From NCBI GenBank assembly GCA_964036045.1, contig OZ038381.1, positions 105,219,367-105,283,366 of the forward strand: a stretch of 64,000 bases of DNA. Direction: 5' to 3'. This document shows positions 54,830 to 64,000 of the stretch, one piece after another; positions within the stretch are counted from its first letter, which is position 1, and each line of letters begins with the position of its first letter. The stretch is from Eutreptiella sp. 'Long Island Sound 2002'. Taxonomy: Eukaryota; Euglenozoa; Euglenophyceae; Eutreptiales; Eutreptiaceae. The position numbers and the translations under genes are program-made. The notes under the pieces are model-generated. The model saw nothing but the letters and a program-made list of their open reading frames with translations. It was not told the DNA's origin and did no database searches.

Positions 54830-57020
54830 CTGCCGCCCTTACAGAGCGCAGCGCTGGCTGAGCCACGCGCACAGTGGGCAGTGCAGACGCCAACGCCGGC
54901 ACAGCGCACCGAAGGCCAGTGGGTAGCGGGCTCCGGGCGCACGCCCCAAGGACGGGCGTTCGGGAGAGGGAGAGTACCCAACCCCGGACACCGCTCGCAG
55001 AAGCTCGAGGCTCCTGCCCCGGGATGGCCTCCTGCTGCCCCGATAGCGCACAATGCCAGCTCTCAAGAGTGTGTGCTGTGGGGTTCGTGACAGGCCCCCA
55101 CTCCCGCACCCCCCGCGCCCAAAGAAAACGGACCGCGCGCCCCGGCCGCACGCCCGAAGGACGGGCGGTCGGGGAGGGAGAGTGCCCATCGAGGACCCCC
55201 CTCACGGAGGCACGAGGCGCCCCCCCCCCCCCCCCCCCCCCGAGGGACGCTCCCTTGCCGCCCCCACGGCTCAGAACGCCCGCTGGCAAGAGCGTGCGCT
55301 GTGGGGTTGGTGACGGGCCCCCACGCCCGCACCCTCCGAGCCCAAAGAGAAAGGGCAGCAGGCCCCGGCCGCACGCCCCAAGGACAGGCGGTCGGGGGAG
55401 GGAGGGTGCCTGACCCCGGACACCCCTCATGAAGGCACGAGACGCCCTCTGCCGCCCGGTTGCCCTCCAGCCATCCCCACAGCATGCAGAGCCAGCTCGC
55501 AAGAGCGTGCGCTGTGGGATCGGTGATTGGCCCCCACAGCCGCATTCCTGCGCCCAAAGAAAAAGAGCCGCGGGCCCCGGCCGCACACCCCAAGGACGGG
55601 CGGTTGGAGGAGGAAGAGTACCTGACCCCGGACACCCCTGACAGAGGCACCAGCCCCCCCCCCCCTCCAGGGCGCCCTCCTGCCGCCTTCACCGCGCACA
55701 AAGTCAGCTCGCAAGAGCGTGCGCGGTGGGGTTCGTGACAGGCTCCCACACCCGCACCCCCCGCACCCTAAGACAAAACGCAGCGGGCCCCGGTGGCACA
55801 CCCCAAGGACGGCCGGTCGGGGAAGGGACAGTCCCCAACGCCGGACAACCCTCACGAAAGCACTCGCCCCCCCCCCCCCTGGGGACGTCCTGCTGCTGCC
55901 CCCAAGGCGCACAACGCCAGCTTGCAAGGTAGTGCGCGGTGGGGTTTGTGACGGGCCCCGGCGCCCACACCCCCGCGTCGAAAAAAACAGGGCCGCGGGC
56001 CCCGGCGGCACGCCCCATAGACGGGCGGTCGGGGGAGGGAGAGTGACGAACGCCGGACAGTCTTTGAAGAGGCAGCACGTGCCCTCCACCACTCTGGCGC
56101 CCTCCTGCCGCCTCAACCGTGTACAGAGCCAGCTCGCAAGAGCGTGCGCTGTGGCATTTGTGACGGGCCCCCACGCCCGGGCCCCCCCCGCGCGCAAATA
56201 AAAAAGGGCTGCAGGCCCTGGCCGCATGCTCCAAGGACAGGCGGTCGGGGGAGGAAGGGGTGTTGAACCCTGGTCTCCCCCCACGAAGGCAAAGGGTGCC
56301 CCTCCCCCCCTGGGCGCCCTCCTGCCGCCTTCACGGCACACAACCCCAGCTCGGAACAGTGTGCACTGTTTGGTTGGTGATGGGCCCCAACGCCCGCATC
56401 CCTCGCGCCCAAGGACAAAAGGCAGCAGGCCCCGGCCGCATGCTCCAAGGACTGGCGGTTGGAGGAAGGAGAGTGGTGAAATGGGGAAGCCAGGGAGGGA
56501 ATGGGCTCCGAGCCCCGTGAACCCGAGGGACTCCGCCACCAGGCAGGAGATGTGTCATGAAGGGCTGCCCACTAGGTCCCGGTGGGGAGGATATCACCTG
56601 GCCCGACCAGGTGGCCTCCCGGGGCCGAAGAACGTCTAGTACCCAAAGCATCAAAGCTCAAACCTCAAACCACACAACGCAAGCTCGCAAGAGTGTGCGC
56701 TGTGTTCTGTTGGTGATGGGCCCCAACGCCCGCATCCCTCGCGCCCAAAGACAAAAGGCAGCGGGCCCCGGCCGCACGGTCCAAGGACGGGCGGTCCGGG
56801 GAAGGTGAGTGCCTGACCCCCGACATCCCTCGCAGCGGCACGAGGCGCCCCCCACCCCCCTGGGGTGCCCTCCTGCTGCCCCCACGGTGCACAACGCCAG
56901 CTCGCAAGAGTGTGCGCTGTGGGGTTGGTGACGGGCCCAAACGCCCGCACCCCCCGCGCCCAAGGAAAGGGGGCAGTGGGCCCCGACTGCACTTTCCAAG
57001 GACGGGCAGTGGCGGGAGGG
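54830..57020. repeat. Tandem array of copy II, ~212-bp units
   Basis: CTCGCAAGAGCGTGCGCTGTG-like anchors lie near 55,062, 55,284, 55,497, 55,709, 55,922, 56,135, 56,350, 56,688 and 56,901, mostly 211-222 apart. The wider gap after 56,350 is where a terminal-module copy is inserted. Units also contain GGGCCCCGGCCGCACGCCCC, AAGGACGGGCGGTCGGGG and a C-run that reaches over 30 C near 55,210-55,241. The minus strand aligns with the copy I monomer. Confidence 0.88.
56476..56671 (+). mobile_element. Terminal-module copy inside the copy II array
   Basis: About 195 bp, from GAAATGGGGAAGCCAGGGAG through CCACCAGGCAGGAGATG, GGATATCACCTGGCCCGACC and CGTCTAGTACC to TCAAAGCTCAAACCTCAAACC. It matches the 3' end of copies I and II in the same orientation as copy II, but is truncated at its 5' side. 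It replaces about 80 bp of one array unit, and no clean target duplication is visible. Confidence 0.65.
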
Positions 57021-57918
57021 AGAGTGCCGAACCCCGGCTACCCCTCAACACCAGGGAGAAGCGGGAAGGGAGACGCGAGGCCAGGGCCGCCCCCCCCCCC
57101 AAAAACCCAACAACAACAAACAGACGAAAGGACTCCAGCTGGATACGCGGAGGGGCACGAACCACTTGGAACGGCCCGACTAGCGCCCTGCGAGGGGACC
57201 TCGGGAAGTGCGCGCGCCAAAACGCAGAGGGAGGCGAGGAGTTGCGAGCACTGCAAGAGCGCGAGCACACAACCATCCGAAACACACGCGGCGCACACCA
57301 GAAGGGCACCGGAACCGTGCACGAGGAACGCACAGACAACATGGAATGGCGTACCAGCAGGCGAGGGCAAGGGACACCCGGACAGGCCAACCTGCTACAA
57401 GCACCGCGAGGGATGCGAGCAAGGAACATCAAGGGAGGGGGGGGGCAAAAAGAAGCGGCCCCGGCCCTTGCCTCCTGACCTGCTTCAACCGCAGCACAAA
57501 CACCAACATAGCATTGCACCCGCCGAGGCAGTAGTGGCGCAGGACGTTACGCACCAACCACGCGGCTATGCAGCCTCTGCCCCAATTCATGGGGTCCCAC
57601 TGGCGACAAGCCAGTAGCACGGGCCCGGCAGCGCCTGCACCCCGGGCGACCATGCATCAGGGAGGCGACGTAGTGGGTAACCGTCTGCAATCTAGTTGCT
57701 AAGTAACACACGGACCGTGGATTGGCAAAATAGGGAAGCCAGGGAGGGACCGGGTCCGAGCCCCGTGAACCCGAAGGACTCCACCACCAAGCAGGAGGTG
57801 CGTCATGAAGGGCCCCCCACTAGGCCCCGGTGGGGAGGATATCACCTGACCCGACCAGGTGGCCCCCGGGGGCCGAAAGGCGTCTAGTAGCCGACACCTC
57901 AAACCTCAAACCTGAAAC

Positions 57919-58250
57919 CTCATGTGTCCCTGGACTACACCGCCGACCAGACCGAGTCGGATGACTACTATGCTCAGTAAGACAGCTACACCGTTGACAA
58001 GATTCTGGTCGGGCGTCCAAACGCCTCTGTGGCTGGAGGCTTGGAGTTCTGAGTGGATTCGCAAGGCTAATGGCAATCCAAGGACACTTGGGCACCCGTC
58101 TCAACCTTCGTGCCGCGGATTGAAACCCCCTTCATTGAGCACGTCCGCAAGGACAAGATTCAGCTCCATGTCTCTGACTTGGAAGCCCGTACACGGGCAA
58201 CCAAGCCTTGGTGGACTGATTCCTGCCTTGAGCTCTCTCCCGGATGGGAA
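57919..58250 (+). pseudogene. pol: Element D chromodomain fragment
   Basis: It resumes the integrase C-terminus after copy II. A chromodomain remnant reads YTVDKILVGRPNAS, then GLEF, a stop, and KDTWAPVSTFVPRIETPF, followed by a pol end resembling B (HVRKDKIQLHVSDLEA). In-frame stops at about 57,977 and 58,050 show it is dead. Confidence 0.85.
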
Positions 58251-59838
58251 GATGGAACAACTCCGTCAGGTTGTCGATGCCTCCCTTGCTTGCGTTTTCT
58301 CTTCGAGTTCTGGTGCAATGTTCTTCCGGTGGAGTGATGGAAAAGCTTTGCATGTCAAGCAGCCCCCCAAATTCTGTGGTTTGACACAGGGGTTGCATGT
58401 CGCTCTGACCTCTGTGTGATGCCCAGCTCCGGAAGCTGAGTTTGGTGGACCCAGGCTTGCTCCCAGTGTCTCTGTCTTGTGGTCGAGCTGTCATGTGTCG
58501 CTCCCCCCCCTTCTGAAACCTGAAGAAAACAAGGGGGACAACTGATGCCTTTGCTTTTTTGAGCTGGCGTGGCCTTTGAGCCCATGCAACGTTGCGCAAC
58601 TGGTGTTGTTGCCATCTACACTACAAATGTGTGTGTGATCCGGACCAATGGCAACTTCAGGATCCCAGATTGTCTATGATCATGTCTGCAGAGCGTGTGT
58701 TCTTTTCCTTAAGGCATCACCTCCCTTAACCCCCTTGCTGATGCATGTTCTTGACAAGGGCATGGTTTGGTGCACAACATGGAGTCTGCTTACATTGCTT
58801 CTGATGTGTATATCTGTGGCATTACCCTGCTTTACAGGATGCACGTTGTCCTATACAATGTTTTACCGTTTTGCACCCCAGTACCACTGTTGTGTCCTGT
58901 TTTATATCATATGTATCCCTGAAGATCGCACCATACATGATTGTATATCTGGGGTCAAGCCTGGACCAGTACCTAAGTACAAATTCCCTTCAGGGGGATG
59001 AATGGGGAGAAGGGTGAGGGAGATGGATACTTGCTTCCGTGTCTTTCCGTGGCTGTAAAGGGGGCTGAGATGCGGAAGGCGCAAGGCTGATAGCAGAGTT
59101 GGCTGAAGCAAAGAGCCAGCGCCCCGCCACTGTCAGTCCCAGTCAGAGCCTACCAACTTGGCTCTGCAGTTGGGTGGCGACCTCCGGTGTCCTGACTTCA
59201 GTCAGTCCGCATTGGAAACTGGTGGTTTAAGGAGTGGACGCCTCCGGCCAGATTGCATGGGGACTCCTCCATGCATGCAGGCGAGGGAGAAAACGGCCTT
59301 AATGCCTGATCCTTTATGGAGGAGCTCGTGTTGTTTTAGTACTCTGGAATCGCGACGTTGATATGGACGGTGGCACCCTCGGGAAGACCCATGAGGACTC
59401 TCCAGTGTGCGGCCCCGGGGAGCTTGATAATCATGAAGGATCTCGGTAGTTGTTCTTGACCTGTGGAATTAACTTGGTGGTTGCATGACGCCTATGTTGC
59501 CCGTGTATGTCACTGCCACTGTGGTGGTGACCGTTGCAGCTGGCACCCGGTGCCCCTGGTATGGGTTAAAGGGTCCTTTGGATGCCAAACAATCGTCGCT
59601 TGGACCCGGGACCCGATACTGATACAGTACAAGCTTGTAAGATGTCCTACACACCCTACCAAATACCTCCATGGGACTAACCTACTCCTTCCTGGGAATT
59701 TGGATGAAATGTGTTGATCCTGATCAGATCCTGATCCTGAGGTGAGTGGAGAGACCACCCCCCATGGATTGCCCTGGGTACCCTCTGCCATGCGTGGGTG
59801 TTATCCGGGCGCCCCACGGTTTCCTCTAAGGAGGAGGT
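58250..59838 (+). other. 3' untranslated region and polypurine tract of Element D
   Basis: Homologous to 37,321-38,792 of Element B in the same order, ending with AAGGAGGAGGT at 59,828-59,838 before TGAGGCGG. No gene is seen. Parts differ by insertions of tens of bases. Confidence 0.65.
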
Positions 59839-61068
59839 TGAGGCGGCATTCAGGACCATGTGACCTTCAGAAACATAGTCTGACCTTCCTGATTTCCCTT
59901 AAACCAAGCGCTTTCTGGATTTGCGGCCTAACTAGCAGACTGCAGGCGCCCCAAATTTTCTTAATGTGCAGGATCGATCACAAATTGAATTCGTCATCAA
60001 TTTGTTTATTGAAATTCCCTCATCTGGCATTCTTATGCGAGATGATTTTCTTTTACTGTTGCATGCCGCTGTCGCCGTGATCCTGTTACCGCGATCAGTT
60101 GACAGTTCTGATGGATCGACGCAACACCTTTTGGCATTTCGGGGCCCAAATTTTGATCGGCATTTTCGAGCCAGTCATTTGGGTGCGCCAAGCACCGAGT
60201 TCCGTGAAGGTTAAAATTTTAAGCTGCCTCCGGGACTGGAGGTTGCCATTGCTCACCAGCCACATGTCGTGGAGTAGACTTCAAGCCCTCTATTCTATCG
60301 TCCTTGATCCCTACTTCACCAATGTGCTTGGCTGTGTTGAAATTGGGAAGGATTTAAGGGAGTTCGGGCAAAATTAGTGAATTTCGGTGACTGAACAAGA
60401 GGGAATTACGTACCAATCTCGAATTCATGGGTACCCATGTGTTACGTGGGCTCCTCATTCGACATGCGTTGGAGAGAGGTATTCTCATTTTCCCTTTGAT
60501 GTGCTTGTGCTCCGTCTTCGTTGGTGTTAACATTGATAGATTTTCCCCAAGTGCAAAATGACAAATCAGTGATGCAAGACAACCCCAATACCGGATCGAA
60601 ATGAAGGTCAAGTAAATATCCTTCTAATTCAAAGCATGTGTAGCAAACGAGGGGCTGCACGATGTACAATGCAGGTTTAAGTACAAAGCTTCAGTCTTTT
60701 AGAACAGAGCAAATCATTTTATATGACAGCTCGCATAGGTCTGGCCCCAATGGTAGTCCCAAGGACTTCATGTGCACAGTTTGAGATACAATGCACTAGG
60801 ATAGAAACCAGGCACACGTAGGTGGAGCCAGACAGAGTATATGGGTTGGTCAGGCTTGGCGAAGCAACTGGATTCAGAATCAGTTAAAACGTCCAACAAC
60901 AATAAGTGGTCGAAACTCTTGAGTATCTAGGTCCTGAGGTGGGAGACCACTAGGCTTAACCTTTAAGGAAAAGGGCATGAAGTGCCGAGTTCTTTTCGGT
61001 ATTACCTGCATGAAGGAAGATACCCCTGCTGACGTGAGTGGTAGGGGAGAGCTACAGGGGGGGCGAGT
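59839..61068. other. LTR start of D, then unassigned sequence with a possible hAT remnant
   Basis: About 28 bases match the start of the B LTR, then similarity stops. The rest is anonymous, except for a 92-codon frame (60,099-60,377). The last ~25 bases before 61,069 are purine-rich (AGGGGAGAGCTACAGGGGGGG) and could be the polypurine tract of the next LTR. Confidence 0.4.
60099..60377 (+). pseudogene. Possible hAT-type transposase remnant
   Basis: The frame reads plausible protein, with FWHFGAQILIGIFEPVIWV and, further on, SWSRLQALYSIVLDPYFTNV. The order of an FW...I.EP..V segment and an AL..I.LDPYF segment resembles the region before the C-terminal dimerisation domain of plant DUF659-type hAT transposases. 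This is a weak, by-eye resemblance. The catalytic residues and the dimerisation domain are not visible, and no terminal inverted repeats were found. The frame ends at TAG (60,375). Confidence 0.25.
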
Positions 61069-63370
61069 GTTACAACCCTAGTTACTTTGAAAAATGGACT
61101 TTATGCTTCATGAAGCCGATTCGGACCCCCGTGGCCATCTTGGGGTCACTTCGGGTGTGTATCTATGTGCCGGCAAGCCGCCATTGGCTGATATCATACT
61201 CTCCCATCCACCTGACCTAACCCGATGTGATTAGTGTGACAGGTTGGGCCATTCCGGCTATGAGCGGCCATATTCAGTACCGAGGCACCGCCAGCGGAGA
61301 TTTATATATCGGAATATCAGGAATCAACAGGGTTTTATTATCATAATGTTTCCGTAATTTTTCAGCCTTTCGTTCTGATGGTCAATGTATCGGCGACTGT
61401 CAGTTGGCTCGCGATTTTGCGTTAACCGATTGGTTAACTGTTATTTCCAGATATTTTGGCGGATATTCTGTTGAAGGGTCAGATTTCATCAGCAAAGGGT
61501 TCGTTGCATCCGCAATTCTCTAAATAAGCACTCGAAGTTTTAATAAGAATTTTTCGCGATGTCGAAATCCGATTTTCGACTTCGACATCGCCGCACTTGA
61601 TTTGGACTTCTTCGAGTGGTCGTACTCTTTTCCCTATGCCCGAATCAGGTTTCCCTTATACTTGCCACCCATTTGACTTGGAGATATAAGGGAAACAAAA
61701 GCGAATCGTGGGACCACTTTGAAGAGCCATATCTACGAGCGAGTGTGAGGAAAGAGAATAATGAAGGTTGGGTTGGAACTGCCTTGGTCTCAACTTAATT
61801 TGAGAGGCGTCAAACGCCTTTGGTGTGTACACATGCCCGATATATCAAGGGATAATGGTCAAGAGGGTATAAAGTGATATATAACTCTTGGACTGTGCAA
61901 CCGAACATTTTATTGTGACTTTCGAGTGTACTGCATGAGTGTTGGGGTTGCATAGCATTTTCTTTGGGTTCCTACGTATTTTTAACGTGAAGTTATGTCA
62001 ATGGAGGGACATGGCATATCATGGTGGGAGCCATATTTTGAGGGTATGTGTTGTATGCATGGTATATGTTTGATATGCTCACGCCCATGTTATATATCTT
62101 CGTGTGGCCGAAGAGATGGGGAGCCATACGTGACAAGGGCCTTGCCCATGTCCCAATTGTGGAATTCAAAGCGCTAGACCAAGTCTACCGCGTATGTATT
62201 GCTCATGGTATGTTTGACAAGGAGAACCATGGGTGCACTCCCATTTTCATGGGGCATGTAGATATTAGTGGCGAAGGTATCTCCATGCACCCGATTGGGG
62301 ATCCAAGTGGGGGAATTGTTCGCAAATGGTTCCAATCATTTGTGTATTGAATCATGCGCGGATATCATGGGTGAGCATAGAGATATACTATCATGACAAC
62401 TTTGTATTTGGTCATATTTTCATGTTTTTGACCTCAATTTTTGCTCATTTTTGCGTTTTGTGTAGTCACCTGGTCAGCGAACAGCAAGAAGCCTATAGAG
62501 AGTCGAACCATGGTATTTTCTTCATATGTTGGCATATGCTTCGGAGTTGAACACCACCATATGCCGGATCGCGTACTCCATTGGGCTTGGCGCACGAAGG
62601 ATTATATAAATTGGTCTCAAGATCATGGGCTGACTTGGGCAGTGCGTGGCGCCCATATTCGAAGGGGTTTCGAGGGTGAAATGGGGATGTACATGGGCAT
62701 TGACCTTTGGTCTATATCCTCCATGAATACTAGACTTCGATTCCATGCATGCTTTGAGCCTTTGGATAAGTAGTAACCTCAATTTTGAGCATATTTTTGA
62801 CATATGGCCAATATGGTGTGAATTGGCAGTTTCTTGACATGTTATGAGTTCAAACTCATAGGTCATTCCTCTAAGCCCATTCGAATCCAAGTCCAACCAA
62901 GGTTATGTCAGGGTAGGGCATTGTCCTGAGTGCCACTCTAGGCCATGACACGCCACCTCCCCTATTGGGCTAGGATTTAGAGGCTTGGGAGTGAACACAT
63001 TTTTGGGGTTTATGTAATGACTTTTGACATGTGGCATTTAACCATCTTATTGGACTGGGTTCAGGGCATCATGTTGGTGAGGCAAGGGAAGGTCTTGAGT
63101 CCAGGGAATGAGGGGTCTCTGGCTGTGATTGCATAAGTTTCCATCTTTCCCCAACTTTGCTTTATTTGTGTTCATATGCCAATTTCAGGGCTTTCCTCTT
63201 TGGTGCAATTCTTGTACATGCCCGCCACCGTGAGACGACCGGTGTGCTGAACGGAAGCCCGCAGCCTGATTTGGATTGTGAATTGGGTTATTGCTGTACT
63301 TGTGGGATCTGGTTGCCATTCAGGGTTGAAGGAGGATTTTATTTTCTATATTTTTGGATTTGGACCCTGG
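61069..63370 (+). repeat. Candidate LTR of a further gypsy element (E)
   Basis: A TG start (TGTTACAACCC) follows a purine-rich tract. From 61,278 the sequence is clearly related to the B LTR (CACCGCCAGCGGAGATTTAT, then ATATCGGAATATCAGGAATC), and collinear similarity continues past the GATGTCGAAATCCGATTTTC block and the CTTCTTCGAGTGG, GGAGGGACATGGCATATCATG phrases to about 62,050. The last kilobase is too diverged to match. A gag-like frame begins 10 bases beyond 63,370, so this is best read as the 5' LTR of a downstream element. Both borders are uncertain, and it might instead continue the 3' LTR of Element D. Confidence 0.55.
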
Positions 63371-63380
63371 AAATTGAGGA

Positions 63381-64000
63381 ATGCAATCGTTGATCCGGAG
63401 TAAATCAGCAGGGGTTACAGGCGGAAGGGGCACAGCGGGGGCCGGTCCTGGTAGGGACCTTCTTTATGGTAGCAGAGGCTTACCTGCTGCCCCTACCAAC
63501 CGCCGACTCGGGGACTTGGGCCCTTATGAGCCCTGCCCAAGTACGCCCCGGGTGCGTATTGTGGACTCGGTGGAGACCACGCCGGAGATTGGAGCCATAG
63601 AAGAGCGGGGACGTTCAAGAGCATGGCGAACTCCGGAAGTTGAAGCCCGAAGAGAAGTACGACAGTCGGGAAGAGGAGGACGTGACATGGAGGACCTGGT
63701 CTCCATGTGTGAGCGTCGCTGCCGAAAGGCATGCAACCTCCGCTCCGCTGCGGAGGACTCGGATGAGGCTTGCCATTCAGGCAGCAGTGGAGGACGGGCC
63801 CGGCGTTACCGGAAGCGCGGGTCACCCAAGTCCGCGGCAAGGGACGCCGGGGCTATGGACACGGACCCCAGCCCGGTCAGGCTGTGGGAATCCGAAGGGC
63901 ACTCTGAGGGCTATCGGACAGCCTATGAGCCACGTTCGGAGCCGGAGATGTCTGCGCCGATAGCCAGGGCGCATACGGCCCCCGAGCCCGCCCTGCAGCA
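63381..64000 (+). CDS. gag: Partial gag of Element E, open at window end
   Basis: An ATG at 63,381 follows an in-frame stop at 63,375, and the frame is open to the last base (about 206 codons). It contains SMCERRCRKACNLRSA (63,702 on), with the C-X3-C-X3-C-N motif at 63,708-63,734, aligning with ACERACGVPCNLRAA in Element B gag. Upstream is a Gly/Arg-rich stretch (GGRGTAGAGPGRDLL). Downstream is Ser/Arg/Glu-rich sequence (SGGRARRYRKRGSPK). No coiled-coil or gag core is reached before the window ends. Position just after a gypsy-type LTR supports gag identity. Confidence 0.65.
   Translation, partial: MQSLIRSKSAGVTGGRGTAGAGPGRDLLYGSRGLPAAPTNRRLGDLGPYEPCPSTPRVRIVDSVETTPEIGAIEERGRSRAWRTPEVEARREVRQSGRGGRDMEDLVSMCERRCRKACNLRSAAEDSDEACHSGSSGGRARRYRKRGSPKSAARDAGAMDTDPSPVRLWESEGHSEGYRTAYEPRSEPEMSAPIARAHTAPEPALQ

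Larger units (their letters stand above)
52040..57918 (+). mobile_element. Copy II of the array-bearing element (longest copy)
   Basis: At 5.88 kb this is the most complete copy. In order it has an AT-balanced 5' region (52,040-52,640), a thymine-poor tract (about 52,690-54,170), a GC-rich conserved segment (about 54,230-54,840), a ~212-bp tandem array (about 54,830-57,020), a second conserved segment (57,100-57,640) and the terminal module ending CCTCAAACCTCAAACCTGAAAC (57,650-57,918, counted with the tail). There is no reverse transcriptase, transposase or terminal repeat. Target duplications of 11 bp here and 13 bp for copy I, a simple-repeat tail and 5' truncation of copy I fit target-primed reverse transcription by another element's enzyme. 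Long plus- and minus-strand frames follow from base-composition skew and are not supported as genes. Confidence 0.85.
46836..59866 (+). mobile_element. Element D: decayed gypsy 3' half, split by two insertions
   Basis: Three collinear pieces (46,836-47,638; 51,849-52,039; 57,919 onward) match consecutive parts of Element B from the integrase zinc finger to the 3' untranslated region, polypurine tract and first bases of an LTR (TGAGGCGG at 59,839). Copies I and II of the array-bearing family separate the pieces, each flanked by a duplication of D sequence. Everything upstream of the integrase is missing, and D sequence joins a 60-bp minisatellite at its left edge. The LTR is recognisable only to about 59,866. 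Confidence 0.82.

Noticed and set aside
55208-55241. A run of more than 30 C considered as a regulatory or structural motif
   Set aside because: It is a length variant of a C-run present in most units of this array, so slippage is enough to explain it.

Overview
The window is eukaryotic nuclear DNA made almost entirely of nested transposable elements and tandem repeats. I recognise no host protein gene, rRNA, functional tRNA or bacterial feature. The main coding content is Ty3/gypsy chromovirus-type retrotransposon: a very long gag, a DTG aspartic protease, reverse transcriptase, RNase H, an HHCC/DDE integrase and a C-terminal chromodomain. LTRs of about 3 kb, deep nesting and roughly 180-bp satellites suggest a large repeat-rich genome. 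A green-lineage alga or plant is my best guess, but this is inference and the species cannot be fixed.

Layout. 1-4,150: anonymous DNA with one tRNA-like SINE head (about 1,640-1,727). 4,150-16,900: Element A, a minus-strand degenerate gypsy copy with one diverged LTR (13,621 to about 16,900). 17,000-20,390: satellite DNA in three blocks of about 180-bp units. 20,660-24,551: left half of a non-autonomous, array-bearing element (copy IV). 24,552-41,770: Element B, a nearly complete plus-strand gypsy element of about 17.2 kb. It has 2.99/2.98-kb LTRs (TG...CA), a 4-bp target duplication (ACAC) and a polypurine tract, and it is inserted in copy IV. 41,771-44,907: the rest of copy IV, itself carrying a short SINE-like insertion. 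44,908-45,513: a broken, coding-like sequence of unknown kind. 45,640-46,835: another piece of the array-bearing family (copy V). 46,836-59,866: Element D, a decayed plus-strand gypsy 3' half, split by two array-bearing insertions: copy I (47,639-51,848, 13-bp target duplication) and copy II (52,040-57,918, opposite orientation, 11-bp target duplication). 59,866-61,068: a possible hAT-like remnant. 61,069 to about 63,370: a third LTR. 63,381-64,000: the start of another gag, open at the window edge.

How the parts relate. In A and B, gag and pol lie in one reading frame separated by a single UAG, which points to stop-codon readthrough. Gag copies A, B and E share an N-terminal C-X3-C-X3-C-N motif. 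The most unusual object is the array-bearing family. It has no recognisable reverse transcriptase, a thymine-poor strand over more than 1 kb, a slot holding a different tandem array in different copies, and a 3' terminal module ending in CCTCAAA-type heptamers that also occurs alone. Its 11-13-bp target duplications and truncated copies suggest mobilisation in trans by a LINE-type machinery.
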